From Aurantiacibacter luteus (GTDB lineage: Bacteria > Pseudomonadota > Alphaproteobacteria > Sphingomonadales > Sphingomonadaceae), in NCBI RefSeq assembly GCF_001010945.1, contig NZ_LBHB01000002.1, positions 682,001 to 746,000 of the forward strand: a DNA stretch of 64,000 bases. The letters run 5' to 3'. Positions within the stretch are counted from its first letter, which is position 1, and the number at the start of each line of letters is the position of its first letter. The position numbers were made by a program, and so were the translations under genes. Below the pieces are notes generated by a model. It was not told where the DNA came from. It saw nothing but the letters and a program-made list of their open reading frames with translations, and did not search any database. Positions 38,164-48,302 of this stretch are shown one piece after another.

Positions 38164-38259
38164 CACTTATGGGCTATTCCGCCTCCCTCTCGATTCGGGC
38201 ATAAAAAGCCTGCGACCCGAAGGGCTTGGTGCGGGACATACCGCTTCAGCCTTCTCCTC

Positions 38260-38291
38260 GGGGGCCCCGGTGAAAGCCAGGGCCCCCGTTT
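38260..38291 (+). terminator. intrinsic terminator after the LuxR-type gene
   Basis: GGGGGCCC (38260-38267) pairs with GGGCCCCC (38280-38287) around a 12-base loop and is followed by GTTTT. It ends the DUF305-LVIVD/LuxR transcript about 100 bases after the stop. Confidence 0.8.
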
Positions 38292-38373
38292 TATCGAATT
38301 GGGGGGCGGACCGTTCCGGCGGTCCGAATAGAGGGACGGGCCCGGCCGGCGTGCCGGGCCCCGACTTCCCGCC

Positions 38374-39360
38374 TCAGAAGAAAGTCCGCACGCCTACCAG
38401 CAGCGCAATGCCGCTTGCGTCCTCGCCCGCTGCGCGGCGCAGGTCGGCGGTGCGACCCGTCGCGGCCTCGTATTCGACCCCGACGTAGGGCGCGAATTCG
38501 CGGGCGATCTCGTAGCGCAAGCGCAGCCCGGCGGAGAGGTGCGGCAGCCCCGCGCCCACGCCGAGTTCGGGAATGTCCTGCGCGGAGAACTCGGCCTCCA
38601 CGCGCGGTTGCAGGATCAGCCGCTGGGTAAGGCGCATGTCGTGCTCGGCCTCGATACGCGCGGTCACGTCGCCCCGGTCGGAGAGGAACGCGGCGGCATC
38701 AACGTGGATATTGTAGGGCGCGAGGCCCTGCACGCCCAGGGCGAGCTGCGGCGTCACGTCGGGCTTCACATCGAGGCGCAGGCCCGCCTGCAGATCGAAC
38801 CACGGGGTGATCGCGTGACCCCAGAGGAGCTGCACCTCGGCTTCCTCGATCGGACCGTCAAAGCTGCCTTCACCCTCGGTCTTGACCACCAGCTTGTCGA
38901 GCGCGTCGCCGTACCAGCCCTGCGCGTCCCAGAGGTAGCCTTCCTCGCCGTCGTGAAAGCGCGCCTCGGCCCGCTCGACGAGCAGCGTGGCATAGGTGCC
39001 GCCGCCGTGGATCTCGTGGTTGCGCGCGCGGGCGACCTCCATCGCCTCCTCGCCCCAGATGGCCGCGGCGGCGTGGGCCGGGCCATCGAACGCGCGGGGC
39101 GGGGGGCCGGATGCGGGAAGGTTCGCGGTCATGGCCGAATGGTCCATCTGCGAATGGTCCATCGCGGAGTGATCGGCCGGCGGCGGCGCGTTGCGGGTCG
39201 GCAGACGAATGCGGATCGATCCCGCAGGAGGCTCCTGCGGCTCGCTCGGCGTGGGGGTAGGTGCCGGCGTCGGTGCAGGCGTGTGCTGGTGCTGCGAGTG
39301 GTCCTGCGCCATCGCAGGCATCGGTAGTGCCAAAGCAGCCAGGATAATCGCGCCCCTCAC
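38374..39360 (-). CDS. copB: copper resistance protein B
   Basis: 328 residues. Sec signal (IILAALALPMPAMAQ), a His/Met-rich N-terminus (DHSQHQHTP; MDHSQMDHSAM) that would bind copper, and a C-terminal outer-membrane beta-barrel: GYLWDAQGWYGD, LLWGHAITPWFDLQAG, AFLSDRGDVTARIEAE and a terminal aromatic strand ending RTFF. CopB/PcoB proteins export or sequester copper across the outer membrane. GTG start overlaps the copA stop by 4 bases, so it is coupled to copA. Confidence 0.92.
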   Translation of the reverse strand: MRGAIILAALALPMPAMAQDHSQHQHTPAPTPAPTPTPSEPQEPPAGSIRIRLPTRNAPPPADHSAMDHSQMDHSAMTANLPASGPPPRAFDGPAHAAAAIWGEEAMEVARARNHEIHGGGTYATLLVERAEARFHDGEEGYLWDAQGWYGDALDKLVVKTEGEGSFDGPIEEAEVQLLWGHAITPWFDLQAGLRLDVKPDVTPQLALGVQGLAPYNIHVDAAAFLSDRGDVTARIEAEHDMRLTQRLILQPRVEAEFSAQDIPELGVGAGLPHLSAGLRLRYEIAREFAPYVGVEYEAATGRTADLRRAAGEDASGIALLVGVRTFF

Positions 39361-41219
39361 GCCGCCGCCTCCGCCGCGGGGAAGGGCCGTACGGTCACCG
39401 TCTGCATCATGCCGGCGTGCATGTGGTAGAGCAGGTGGCAGTGAAAGGCCCAGTCGCCCGGCTCATTCGCGGTCAGGTCGAAGGTCGCCGTGCTGCCCGG
39501 CTGCACCACCAGGGTATGCTTCCTCGGCTGGTTCATCATGCCAGCGCCGTTGACCAGCTCGAAGAAGTGACCGTGGAGGTGGATGGGGTGCGCCATCATC
39601 GTGTCGTTGACGAGCTTCACCCGCACCCGCTCGTCGAAGCCGAAGCGGATGGGATCGTCGGTGACGGCGTTGAAGCGCTTGCCGTCGAACGACCACATGT
39701 AGCGCTCCATGTTGCCGGTGAGGTGGATCTCGAGCTGGCGCTCCGGCATCCGGTGCGGGTTGGCATCGCGCGCGACGAGGTCGGTGTAGCGCAGCACGCG
39801 GTGCGAAACGGTGTCGAGGCCGAGACCGGGAAAGTCCATCCGGTCGACCGGCATCGGCGCGACCATGTCGATGCCGGGGCCGACCTCGACCTGCGGCGGC
39901 AGCAGCGCGGTGTCGCGCATGGAATGGTCCATCGGCTCCGATGCGTTTCCTGGCGCGGCCCCTTGCGTGGGCATCGCGTGGCCCATCGCGGCATGATCCA
40001 TCCCCGAATGGTCCATCGCTGCCCCCGAATGGTCCATTGCCCCCATGCCCCCGTGCATGCCCATGTCGGCCATCGTCAGCGTCACCGGCTCGCGCAGGGG
40101 CGGCGGCGTGGCGATGGCGCCAGCCGCAGAGGTCAGCGTGGCCACGCCCATGCCCGACCGGTCCATCGCCTCGGCCACCAGCGCGTGGGTGCCCGCCTGC
40201 GGGGTCACGATGACGTCGTAGGTTTCCGCCGTGCCGATCTGGAACTCGTCGACCTCGACCGGCTCCACCTCCTGCCCGTCGGCGGCGATCACCGTCATCG
40301 AGGTGCCGGGTATGCGGACGTTGAAGAAGGTCATGGCGCTGCCGTTGATGACGCGCAGCCGCACCCGCTCGCCCGGCGTGAAGGCGAAGGAGAGGTCGTC
40401 CGCCGGACCGTGGCCGTTGACGAGATAGGTGTAGGTTGCGCCGGTCACGTCGCTGATGTCGCGCGGGTTCATCCGCATCTCGCCCCACATCAGGCGCTCC
40501 TCGGCGCTCATCGAGCCGTCGCCCACCGTCGTCATCTGGCGATTGAAGTAGTGCTCGCCCACCGCCAGCATTCGCGCGATCTCGTGCGGGTGGCGCGGGG
40601 TGAATTCGCTCAGCAGCACGACGTAGTCGCGCTCGTAGCGGGTGTCCGGCTCCGCCGCGTCGATCACCAGCGGGCCGTAGAGGCCCTGCTGTTCCTGCAG
40701 GTCGGAATGGCTGTGCCACCAGTAGGTGCCGTTCTGGCGCACCGGGAAGCTGTAGCGGAAGGTCTCGCCGGGCTTGATGCCGGGAAAGCTGATGCCGGGC
40801 ACGCCGTCGTACTGGAAGGGCAACAGCAGCCCGTGCCAGTGGATCGAGCTGTCCTCCGCCAGCGTGTTGATGACGTCGATGGTGACGTCCTGCCCTTCGC
40901 GCAGGCGCACGAGCGGGCCGGGCACGCTGCCGTTCACCGCCACCGCATGACCACTGCGCGCGCCGGTGGTGAAGTGATGGTCGCCGATGGTGAGCGCGAT
41001 CCGCTCGCCCGACACCTCGCCGAAGCCGCGGCGAGCATGGGTCAGCGACTGGCCGCGTGCCCAGCCAGGCACCGCCAGCGCGCCCGCGACGAGGCCGCTG
41101 CCTGCGAGAAACCCGCGCCTGCCGATCCTTAACCCGCTTGCTACGCTGCCTTGCCTTTCCTGAACGAGCGTCCTAGCTAGATACCCCCTGGGGGTATTGC
41201 AACAGGAATAGCCATGCAC
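39357..41219 (-). CDS. copA: copper resistance multicopper oxidase CopA (start uncertain)
   Basis: About 595-620 residues. Tat signal with the twin arginine in RIGRRGFLAGSGLVAGALAVPGWARG. Four copper-ligand motifs: IHWHG, WWHSHSD, HPIHLHGHFFEL and HCHLLYHMHAGMMQ. The Met/His-rich insert (MGMHGGMGAMDHSG; MDHSGMDHAAMGHAM) is typical of PcoA/CopA. It oxidises Cu(I) in the periplasm. Start problem: between the copA frame's GTG at 41219 and the Tat motif there is no ATG, GTG or TTG. GTG 41219 lies across the csoR start; a GTA at 41144 follows a good AAGG sequence. Coordinates use GTG 41219; the true start may be nearer 41144. Divergent from csoR across a CsoR-type palindrome. Confidence 0.87.
   Translation of the reverse strand: MHGYSCCNTPRGYLARTLVQERQGSVASGLRIGRRGFLAGSGLVAGALAVPGWARGQSLTHARRGFGEVSGERIALTIGDHHFTTGARSGHAVAVNGSVPGPLVRLREGQDVTIDVINTLAEDSSIHWHGLLLPFQYDGVPGISFPGIKPGETFRYSFPVRQNGTYWWHSHSDLQEQQGLYGPLVIDAAEPDTRYERDYVVLLSEFTPRHPHEIARMLAVGEHYFNRQMTTVGDGSMSAEERLMWGEMRMNPRDISDVTGATYTYLVNGHGPADDLSFAFTPGERVRLRVINGSAMTFFNVRIPGTSMTVIAADGQEVEPVEVDEFQIGTAETYDVIVTPQAGTHALVAEAMDRSGMGVATLTSAAGAIATPPPLREPVTLTMADMGMHGGMGAMDHSGAAMDHSGMDHAAMGHAMPTQGAAPGNASEPMDHSMRDTALLPPQVEVGPGIDMVAPMPVDRMDFPGLGLDTVSHRVLRYTDLVARDANPHRMPERQLEIHLTGNMERYMWSFDGKRFNAVTDDPIRFGFDERVRVKLVNDTMMAHPIHLHGHFFELVNGAGMMNQPRKHTLVVQPGSTATFDLTANEPGDWAFHCHLLYHMHAGMMQTVTVRPFPAAEAAA
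41181..41197. promoter_or_regulatory. CsoR-type operator between copA and csoR
   Basis: Perfect palindrome ATACCCCC-T-GGGGGTAT, the consensus pattern for CsoR/RcnR copper-responsive repressors. It sits 17 bases upstream of the csoR ATG and would control both csoR and copAB. Direct match to the known consensus; repression by the adjacent csoR product is inference. Confidence 0.88.
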
Positions 41220-41486
41220 GAAACCGACGCCGATACGGTCAAACGTCTCTCCCGCATCGCGGGACAGGTGCAGGGCATCGCCCGGATGATCGAGAACGAG
41301 CGATACTGCATCGAGGTCCTGACCCAGTTGCAGGCGGTGAAGGCGGCGCTCGCCAAGGTGGAAAGCGCGGTGCTGAAGCGTCACGCCGCCACCTGCGTCT
41401 CGCAAGCGATCGCCTCTGGCGACGAGGCCGAGCAGCAGGCCAAGTTCGGCGAACTGATCGACCTCATGGAAAGGACCCGGCGATGA
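41214..41486 (+). CDS. csoR: copper-sensing transcriptional repressor CsoR
   Basis: 90 residues of the DUF156 all-helical family. The Cu(I) ligand triad C-H-C is present at Cys32, His57 and Cys61, with the same spacing (25 and 4) as in characterised CsoR proteins, which argues for copper rather than nickel sensing. The N-terminal RLSRIAGQVQGIARMIENERYC is the DNA-binding helix region. A perfect CsoR-type operator lies just upstream. Coupled by ATGA overlap to the glutaredoxin-MauE gene. Confidence 0.92.
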   Translation: MHETDADTVKRLSRIAGQVQGIARMIENERYCIEVLTQLQAVKAALAKVESAVLKRHAATCVSQAIASGDEAEQQAKFGELIDLMERTRR

Positions 41487-42226
41487 GCAAGCCCAAAGCC
41501 ACCCTCTATCGCATGGTCATGCCCGGCCACACCTGCCCCTACGGGGTGAAGTCGAAGTGGCTGCTGGAGAGCAAAGGCTTCGAGGTCGAGGACCACTTCC
41601 TCACCACCCGCGAGGAGACCGACGCCTTCAAGGCCAGGCACGAGGTCAAGACCACGCCGCAGACGTGGATCGGCGAGCAGCGCGTGGGCGGCTATACCGA
41701 CCTGCGCCGCCATTTCGGAAAGAGCGTGAGCGACGGCGGCACCAGCTACTGGCCGGTCGCGGTGCTGTTTGCGATGACCGCGCTGATGGCGCTGGGCGCC
41801 GCCTGGGTGGCGACGGGCGAGGCGGTGAGCGTGCTGGCGGCCGAGTGGTTCGTCAGCTTCTCGATGTGCGTGCTCGCCTATCTCAAGCTGCGCGACGTCG
41901 AGAGTTTCTCGACCATGTTCCTCAATTACGACCTGCTGGCCAAGCGCTGGGTGCCCTACGGCTACGTCTACCCCTGGGCGGAAGGGCTGGCGGGCGTGCT
42001 GATGACGGCGCACGTGCTCGACTGGCTATCGATCCCCGTCGCGCTGACGATCGGCACCATCGGGGCGGTCAGCGTGTTCAAGGCGGTCTATATCGACAAG
42101 CGAGAGCTGAAATGTGCCTGCGTGGGCGGCGATAGCAACGTGCCGCTGGGCTTCGTCTCGCTGACGGAGAACCTGTTCATGGTCGGCATGGCGCTGTGGA
42201 TGATAGTCAAGATGGGAGCGATGTGA
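41483..42226 (+). CDS. glutaredoxin-MauE fusion membrane protein
   Basis: 247 residues. Residues 1-80 form a glutaredoxin domain with active site HTCPYG (one Cys) and TTPQTWIGEQRVGGYTDL. The remainder is a MauE/DoxX-like membrane domain of four or five helices (from WPVAVLFAMTALMALGAAW) with a conserved CACVGGDSNVPLGFVSLTEN motif. MauE takes part in disulfide chemistry for methylamine dehydrogenase. Here it is in a CsoR operon with no methylamine genes, so it may act in periplasmic thiol chemistry under copper stress. Coupled to csoR (4-base overlap) and to the DUF305 gene (1-base overlap). Confidence 0.82.
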   Translation: MSKPKATLYRMVMPGHTCPYGVKSKWLLESKGFEVEDHFLTTREETDAFKARHEVKTTPQTWIGEQRVGGYTDLRRHFGKSVSDGGTSYWPVAVLFAMTALMALGAAWVATGEAVSVLAAEWFVSFSMCVLAYLKLRDVESFSTMFLNYDLLAKRWVPYGYVYPWAEGLAGVLMTAHVLDWLSIPVALTIGTIGAVSVFKAVYIDKRELKCACVGGDSNVPLGFVSLTENLFMVGMALWMIVKMGAM

Positions 42227-42789
42227 TGGAAGACGGCGGAAGGCAGATGCACGGCGGCAGCTACGGGCGCTTCATGGCGATGGTGGGCACCTCCACGCTC
42301 ATCATGTTCGGCCTCATGTACCTCAACACCTACACGCTCGATCACGTCTATTTCAGCGAGACGCGGTTCTGGATGATGTTCGTGATGGGCAGCGTCATGG
42401 CCGTGGTCATGCTCGCCTTCATGTGGGGGATGTACAAGAACACCGCCAAGAACTGGATCATCGTGGGCGTCGCCGTGGTGGTCTTCGCGCTGTCGCTGTG
42501 GCTGGTCCGCAGCCAGGAGAGCGTCGACGATGCCGAATGGATGAGCGCGATGATCCCGCACCACTCCATCGCCATCATGACCAGCGAACGCGCCCACATC
42601 TCCGACAAGCGGGTCGAAGCGCTGGCCAACTCCATCATCACCGCCCAGCGCAAGGAGATCGGCGAGATGGAGTGGCTGATCGACGACATCGCCAGGAACG
42701 GCAAGGCCACCACCGATGCCGAGGCCGCCGCCCGGCCGATCCCGCAGATGGAAGGCTGGCTGAACGAGGACGGCGGGGCGACGCCTTGA
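42226..42789 (+). CDS. DUF305 domain membrane protein
   Basis: 187 residues. Three N-terminal membrane helices (TSTLIMFGLMYLN; FMMFV-type stretch MFVMGSVMAVVMLAFMWGMY; IIVGVAVVVFALSLWLV), then a periplasmic DUF305 domain with AEWMSAMIPHHSIAIMTSERA and the second helix pair ITAQRKEIGEMEWLIDDI. The paired His and Met residues suggest metal binding. Third gene of the csoR operon, overlapping the upstream stop by one base (TGATG). Related to the DUF305 domain of the 34684 gene, but membrane anchored. Confidence 0.85.
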   Translation: MEDGGRQMHGGSYGRFMAMVGTSTLIMFGLMYLNTYTLDHVYFSETRFWMMFVMGSVMAVVMLAFMWGMYKNTAKNWIIVGVAVVVFALSLWLVRSQESVDDAEWMSAMIPHHSIAIMTSERAHISDKRVEALANSIITAQRKEIGEMEWLIDDIARNGKATTDAEAAARPIPQMEGWLNEDGGATP

Positions 42790-42872
42790 GCCGCGACCAC
42801 GAATTGCCCTCTGGCGCGCCACGCGGTTTGCATTAGGCTTCCCACCTCATTCAGCAGAAGAGGGGGAATGCC

Positions 42873-43373
42873 ATGAGTTTACGTGATCGCGCCGAGGCGG
42901 GAATCGAGGAAGCCGGTCTGGTCTTCGAGGGCAGTTTCGAGATCGTGCCGCGGCATTTGGGCGAGGGCGGCGGCAATGCCCATGCCGTGCAGTTCGACAA
43001 CATCCTCTCACTCGTCGTCGCTAGCGGGGGCGAGGCTGGCGGTGCCGACTACGTCCTGTTCGATCGCAACGACGGCATCGCGAGCGTCAAGCTCTGGCCC
43101 ACGGACGATTTCGTCTACTACGTCGAGTGTATGGTTTCGCCCAATCCGGCGGGCACGCTGATCTGGGGCGCGGCAATGGGGGCAACGCCGCCGGTTCACA
43201 GCCAGCGCGCGATCGAGACGAGCGCGGGCGGGAAGCGCATCCAGTATTTCACCACGCCGCCCTATCAGGCGGCGCCTGACGGCCAAGCCAGGTTCTGGTT
43301 CACCATGCAGGACGGCGAGCAGGGAAGCTGGGCGCTCGAACGGATTGGCGTGGTGGCTTTCCGACGCCCCTGA
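42873..43373 (+). CDS. protein of unknown function
   Basis: 166 residues, no signal peptide or membrane segment. Start ATG preceded by GAGGGGGAAT. The composition is beta-rich with Gly/aromatic turns (NAHAVQFDNILSLVVASGG; DYVLFDRNDGIASVKLWPTDDFVYYVECMV; RIQYFTTPPYQ). No family recognised. Followed by a bidirectional terminator at 43398-43423 shared with groEL. Confidence 0.7.
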   Translation: MSLRDRAEAGIEEAGLVFEGSFEIVPRHLGEGGGNAHAVQFDNILSLVVASGGEAGGADYVLFDRNDGIASVKLWPTDDFVYYVECMVSPNPAGTLIWGAAMGATPPVHSQRAIETSAGGKRIQYFTTPPYQAAPDGQARFWFTMQDGEQGSWALERIGVVAFRRP

Positions 43374-43390
43374 TCCGGCGGGTCGCGCAC

Positions 43391-43427
43391 GAAAAAAGGG
43401 CCGGAGGATCGCTCCTCCGGCCCCTTT
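43391..43427. terminator. bidirectional intrinsic terminator
   Basis: GGGCCGGAGGA (43398-43408), loop TCGC, TCCTCCGGCCC (43413-43423). Six As precede it, so on the minus strand the stem is followed by a T-run, ending groEL; on the plus strand CCTTT follows, ending the 42873 gene. Confidence 0.9.
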
Positions 43428-43450
43428 CGTGTGCCTTATGGCGGGATGGC

Positions 43451-45130
<1,680 letters not shown>

Positions 45131-45144
45131 TCAGGGGTGCCGGC

Positions 45145-45432
45145 TCAGCCGATCACGCCCATGATGTCGCTTTCCTTCATGATGAGCAGATCCTCACCGT
45201 CGATCTTGACCTCGGTGCCGGACCACTTGCCGAACAGCACGCGGTCGCCGGCCTTCACATCGAGCGCGGTGATCGTGCCGTTCTCGGCGCGGGCGCCGGT
45301 GCCGACGGCGACGATTTCGCCCTCGCTCGGCTTTTCCTTGGCGCTGTCGGGGATGATGATGCCGCCGGCCGTCTTTTCCTCGGCCTCGATACGGCGAACC
45401 AGCACGCGGTCGTGCAGCGGACGAAATGCCAT
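45145..45432 (-). CDS. groS: co-chaperonin GroES
   Basis: 95 residues. Seen: the N-terminal [23 protein letters not shown] with the mobile loop, [17 protein letters not shown], and the C-terminal [10 protein letters not shown]. Caps GroEL. First gene of the operon; a CIRCE element lies 38 bases upstream and a promoter just beyond it. Confidence 0.97.
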   Translation of the reverse strand: MAFRPLHDRVLVRRIEAEEKTAGGIIIPDSAKEKPSEGEIVAVGTGARAENGTITALDVKAGDRVLFGKWSGTEVKIDGEDLLIMKESDIMGVIG

Positions 45433-45469
45433 GGGTATGACCTCTTCTTCTCGTTCGTGTTGAATGCGA

Positions 45470-45496
45470 TTGGCACTCTTCGTGTAAGAGTGCCAG
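45470..45496 (-). promoter_or_regulatory. CIRCE element (HrcA operator) of groES-groEL
   Basis: TTGGCACTC (45470-45478), nine-base spacer, GAGTGCCAG (45488-45496). It differs from the CIRCE consensus TTAGCACTC-N9-GAGTGCTAA only at symmetric outer positions. The HrcA repressor binds it and releases it on heat or unfolding stress. Confidence 0.93.
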
Positions 45497-45503
45497 CGGC
45501 GCG

Positions 45504-45532
45504 GAGATGGTCGCGCGCCTTCGCCGAGTCAA
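45504..45532 (-). promoter_or_regulatory. probable groES promoter
   Basis: On the minus strand, TTGACT at 45532-45527, a 17-base spacer, then CATCTC, directly upstream of CIRCE. ACCATCTC also resembles the RpoH -10 consensus, so the promoter may be read by a housekeeping or a heat-shock sigma factor. Inference from sequence only. Confidence 0.55.
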
Positions 45533-45593
45533 TGGGTGCGAGCGGCAAAAAGTTTTGCCCCGCGGGACGGGCCGTGGCGCAGGTGCGGCTGGC

Positions 45594-46997
45594 CTAGGCG
45601 CTGCGCTCGCGCGCGGTTTGGGCCAGGGCCAGCGCGCGGCGCGAATGCCATCGCCACAGCAGCAGCGCGGCGGCGAAGACGAGGCCGGTCGCAAGGCCGA
45701 TCCATACGCCCATGCCGCCGAGCGGTGTGGCGAGGCCGAGCCCGGCGGCGAGGCCGAAACCCGGCACCCAGTAGCTGAACACGGCGATCCACATCGGTAC
45801 CCGCGTGTCCTTCAGGCCGCGCAGCGCGCCCGCGGCCACCGCCTGCGTGCCGTCGAACAGCGCGAAGGCGGCGGCGACGGCGAGGAAGCCTGTGGCAATC
45901 TCCACCACCGCGGCGTTGCCGGGCGCGGCCGGATCGACGTAGATGCCCACCAGCGCGCGCGGCATGACAAGGAACGCGGTCGCGGTAAGTGCCATGAACC
46001 CCGTGCCAATGACGATGGCCGTCCAGCCCGCGCGCGTCACCCCGACGGGATCGCGCGCGCCGAGGAAATAGCCGACCCGGATCGTCGCAGCCTGCCCCAC
46101 GCCCACGGGCACCTGGAAGGCGAAGGCGGCAAGGTTGAGCGCGAGCGTGTGCGCGGCCAGCTCGATCCCGCCAATGCGCCCCATCAGGAAAGCCGCCGCG
46201 CCGAAAACGCCCGCCTCGGCCACCACGGTGACGGCGATTGGCGTGCCGATGCGCAGGATCTCGGCAAAGCGCGGCCAGTCAGGACGCCAGAAGAAACCCA
46301 TGATGCGGTAGCGGTGCAGCCGCGGGTCGAAGCGGATGGCGGCGGCATACATCGCGACGATGGCGATCGAAGTGACGAAGGTGGCGATGGCCGCGCCGCG
46401 CAGGCCCAGCTCTGGTGTGCCCAGGTTGCCGAAGATGAAGGCATAGTTGCCCAGCGCATTCACGCCGATGCCGATCGCGGTGATGACGGTGGCGAAGACC
46501 GGCCGCCCCAGCGTCGCCACGAAGTTGCGCAGCACTCCGGCGACGATCATGGCCGGCGCCGACCACAGCAGCACGCTCATGTATTCGCTCGCCAGCGCGG
46601 CGATCCGGGGGTCCTGCCCGGTGACGCGCATCAATGCGGGGGTGAGCAGGCACAGGCCCATGCCCAGCGCCGACACCAGCAGCGAGAGCCACAGCGCCAT
46701 GCGCATGGCGCGGCGCACGGGGCGAAGGGCCGGGGCCCTTGCGCCGAGTTCCGCCGCCATGATCGGGGCGACGGCCCCGGTGAGGCTCTGCAGACTCCAG
46801 ATCACCAGGCCGAACACTGCCACCGCCAGCGAGGAGGCGGCAAGCTCCGCCGCGCCGAGGCGGGCGATGAAGATGACATCCACCGCGTAGGTCAGCATCT
46901 GGAGCAGGTTGGCGAGCGCCAACGGCCCCGCCAGCAGCATGGTCGCGCGCGTCTCGGCCTGCCAGCCGGGCGTGGGAGGATGGGCGACGGGGCGCAT
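45594..46997 (-). CDS. MATE family efflux transporter
   Basis: 467 residues with 12 predicted membrane helices, the first starting ATMLLAGPLALANLLQML. Typical motifs are AVDVIFIARLGAAELAAS in helix 2 and the second-half counterpart VTVVAEAGVFGAAAFLMGRIGG with QVPVGVGQAATIRVGYFLGA. MATE transporters exchange Na+ or H+ for cationic drugs or metabolites. The ATG (RPVAHPPT) was chosen; the longer frame upstream shows no membrane character and overlaps the divergent promoter. It ends 62 bases upstream of the groES promoter. Confidence 0.92.
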   Translation of the reverse strand: MRPVAHPPTPGWQAETRATMLLAGPLALANLLQMLTYAVDVIFIARLGAAELAASSLAVAVFGLVIWSLQSLTGAVAPIMAAELGARAPALRPVRRAMRMALWLSLLVSALGMGLCLLTPALMRVTGQDPRIAALASEYMSVLLWSAPAMIVAGVLRNFVATLGRPVFATVITAIGIGVNALGNYAFIFGNLGTPELGLRGAAIATFVTSIAIVAMYAAAIRFDPRLHRYRIMGFFWRPDWPRFAEILRIGTPIAVTVVAEAGVFGAAAFLMGRIGGIELAAHTLALNLAAFAFQVPVGVGQAATIRVGYFLGARDPVGVTRAGWTAIVIGTGFMALTATAFLVMPRALVGIYVDPAAPGNAAVVEIATGFLAVAAAFALFDGTQAVAAGALRGLKDTRVPMWIAVFSYWVPGFGLAAGLGLATPLGGMGVWIGLATGLVFAAALLLWRWHSRRALALAQTARERSA

Positions 46998-47133
46998 GTC
47001 GGTCTCGCTGCGACGCGACTCGATCTGGCCCGCACAGCCGGTCCGGATAGCGCCGGAGAAAGGCTTTGCCCATAGGGACAGCCCGGCTGGCACGGTCAGC
47101 ATTGCGAAAGCAATCCGGCGGCATGGCCGTCAC

Positions 47134-47676
47134 ATGATCAAGCCTTATGCTCTTGCTGCGGCTGCGGCCGCGATTCTCGCCCTTCCCGCCGTCGCTTCCG
47201 CGCAGGAAGTGTTCGGCGGCGTCTATGCCCACGCGGTGGACACCCCCTTCACGCTGGAAACCACGGAAGGCGGCGTCGACGTGGCCGCGGGTGTGCGCTT
47301 CGGCGGGATTGAGGCGCTGAGTTTCCTCGGCAAACCCGAGCCCTACGTGGTCGGCAACCTCAATACCCGCGGCGACACCTCCTTCGCGGGCGTGGGCGTG
47401 GCATGGACCATCGGCAAGGGACCGGTCTACCTGCGCCCCGGTATCGGCCTCGTCGTCCACGACGGGCCAGAATTCCGCGTGAACCCGGCGACCGGCTTTC
47501 GCACCGACCTCGGCAGCCGCGTGCTGTTCGAGCCGGAGATCGGCCTGGGCTACCGTGTCTCCGACCGCGCCAGCGTGGAAGCGCACTGGATGCATATCAG
47601 CCAGGGCCAGATCTTCGACGGCGACCAGAACCCCGGCATCGACATGATCGGCGCGCGTATCAATTATCGCCTCTGA
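47134..47676 (+). CDS. acyloxyacyl hydrolase (PagL-like lipid A deacylase)
   Basis: 180 residues. Sec signal (YALAAAAAAILALPAVASAQ) then an eight-strand beta-barrel pattern. The catalytic region HISQGQIFDGDQNPGID near residues 158-174 has the His and Ser of the PagL triad in HxS spacing; the third residue, Glu in PagL, appears to be Asp after a two-residue insertion. Ends with the barrel signature ARINYRL. PagL removes the 3-O acyl chain of lipid A at the outer membrane. Activity is uncertain because of the changed acidic residue. Divergent from the MATE gene. Confidence 0.8.
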   Translation: MIKPYALAAAAAAILALPAVASAQEVFGGVYAHAVDTPFTLETTEGGVDVAAGVRFGGIEALSFLGKPEPYVVGNLNTRGDTSFAGVGVAWTIGKGPVYLRPGIGLVVHDGPEFRVNPATGFRTDLGSRVLFEPEIGLGYRVSDRASVEAHWMHISQGQIFDGDQNPGIDMIGARINYRL

Positions 47677-47714
47677 CGGCGGGGCCGCCCGCCGCACTCG
47701 TGCGTTGGGGCGGC

Positions 47715-48302
47715 ATGGACGGTCGACAGAGCAACCTCGATGACGCCGCGGTGGGTGAAGGCCTTATCGCAAGCCTCGACCTAACCGTCGTCGGCGCGCT
47801 CGAGCCCTATTGCGACCATCCTGCAATTAAGGCGGTAGGCAAGGCCAGCGAGCTGGCCGACCAGCCGCCGCTCATCGCCGCCTCGCTCGCGACCGTTGCC
47901 GCCGGGCTGCTGGCGCGCCGCCCTCGTCTCGCGCGCACCGGCGTCAGGATGCTGGCGAGCCACTTGCTCGCGACCGGCATCAAGACCCTGCTCAAGGACA
48001 ACATCGACCGCCCGCGCCCGAAAAAGGTCGAACGCGAGGGCGAGCACGCGGTCGAGCCGGGCAAGAGCAAGGACGGCGAGGAACGCTCGTTCCCGTCAGG
48101 CCACAGCGCCGGGGCGACCGCCGTGGCCCGCTCCGTGGTACGCGAATATCCGGGCGGCGCGGGCGCTGCCTACGCGCTCGCCGCCACCGCCTCGGCGATC
48201 CAGGTGCCGCGCAAGGCGCATTTCCCCAGTGACGTGGTGGTCGGCGTGGTGATCGGCCTGGTGTCTGAAGCGCTGGTGGAGCTGGTGCTGCGCCGACGCT
48301 AG
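47715..48302 (+). CDS. PAP2 superfamily phosphatase
   Basis: 195 residues. Carries all three PAP2 motifs: KTLLKDNIDRPRP (KxxxxxxRP), the central SFPSGHS, and RKAHFPSDVVVG (third motif with catalytic His and Asp). Hydrophobic segments flank them. PAP2 enzymes dephosphorylate lipid phosphates such as undecaprenyl pyrophosphate or lipid A. A basic insert between motifs 1 and 2 (KKVEREGEHAVEPGKSKDG) is unusual. It lies 38 bases after the PagL-like gene, so both may act on envelope lipids. Overlaps the convergent 48299-48898 gene by 4 bases. Confidence 0.87.
   Translation: MDGRQSNLDDAAVGEGLIASLDLTVVGALEPYCDHPAIKAVGKASELADQPPLIAASLATVAAGLLARRPRLARTGVRMLASHLLATGIKTLLKDNIDRPRPKKVEREGEHAVEPGKSKDGEERSFPSGHSAGATAVARSVVREYPGGAGAAYALAATASAIQVPRKAHFPSDVVVGVVIGLVSEALVELVLRRR

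Noticed and set aside
41220..41405. N-terminal extension of CopA to an ATG at 41405
   Set aside because: It would run antisense through csoR and place a long non-homologous stretch before the Tat signal.
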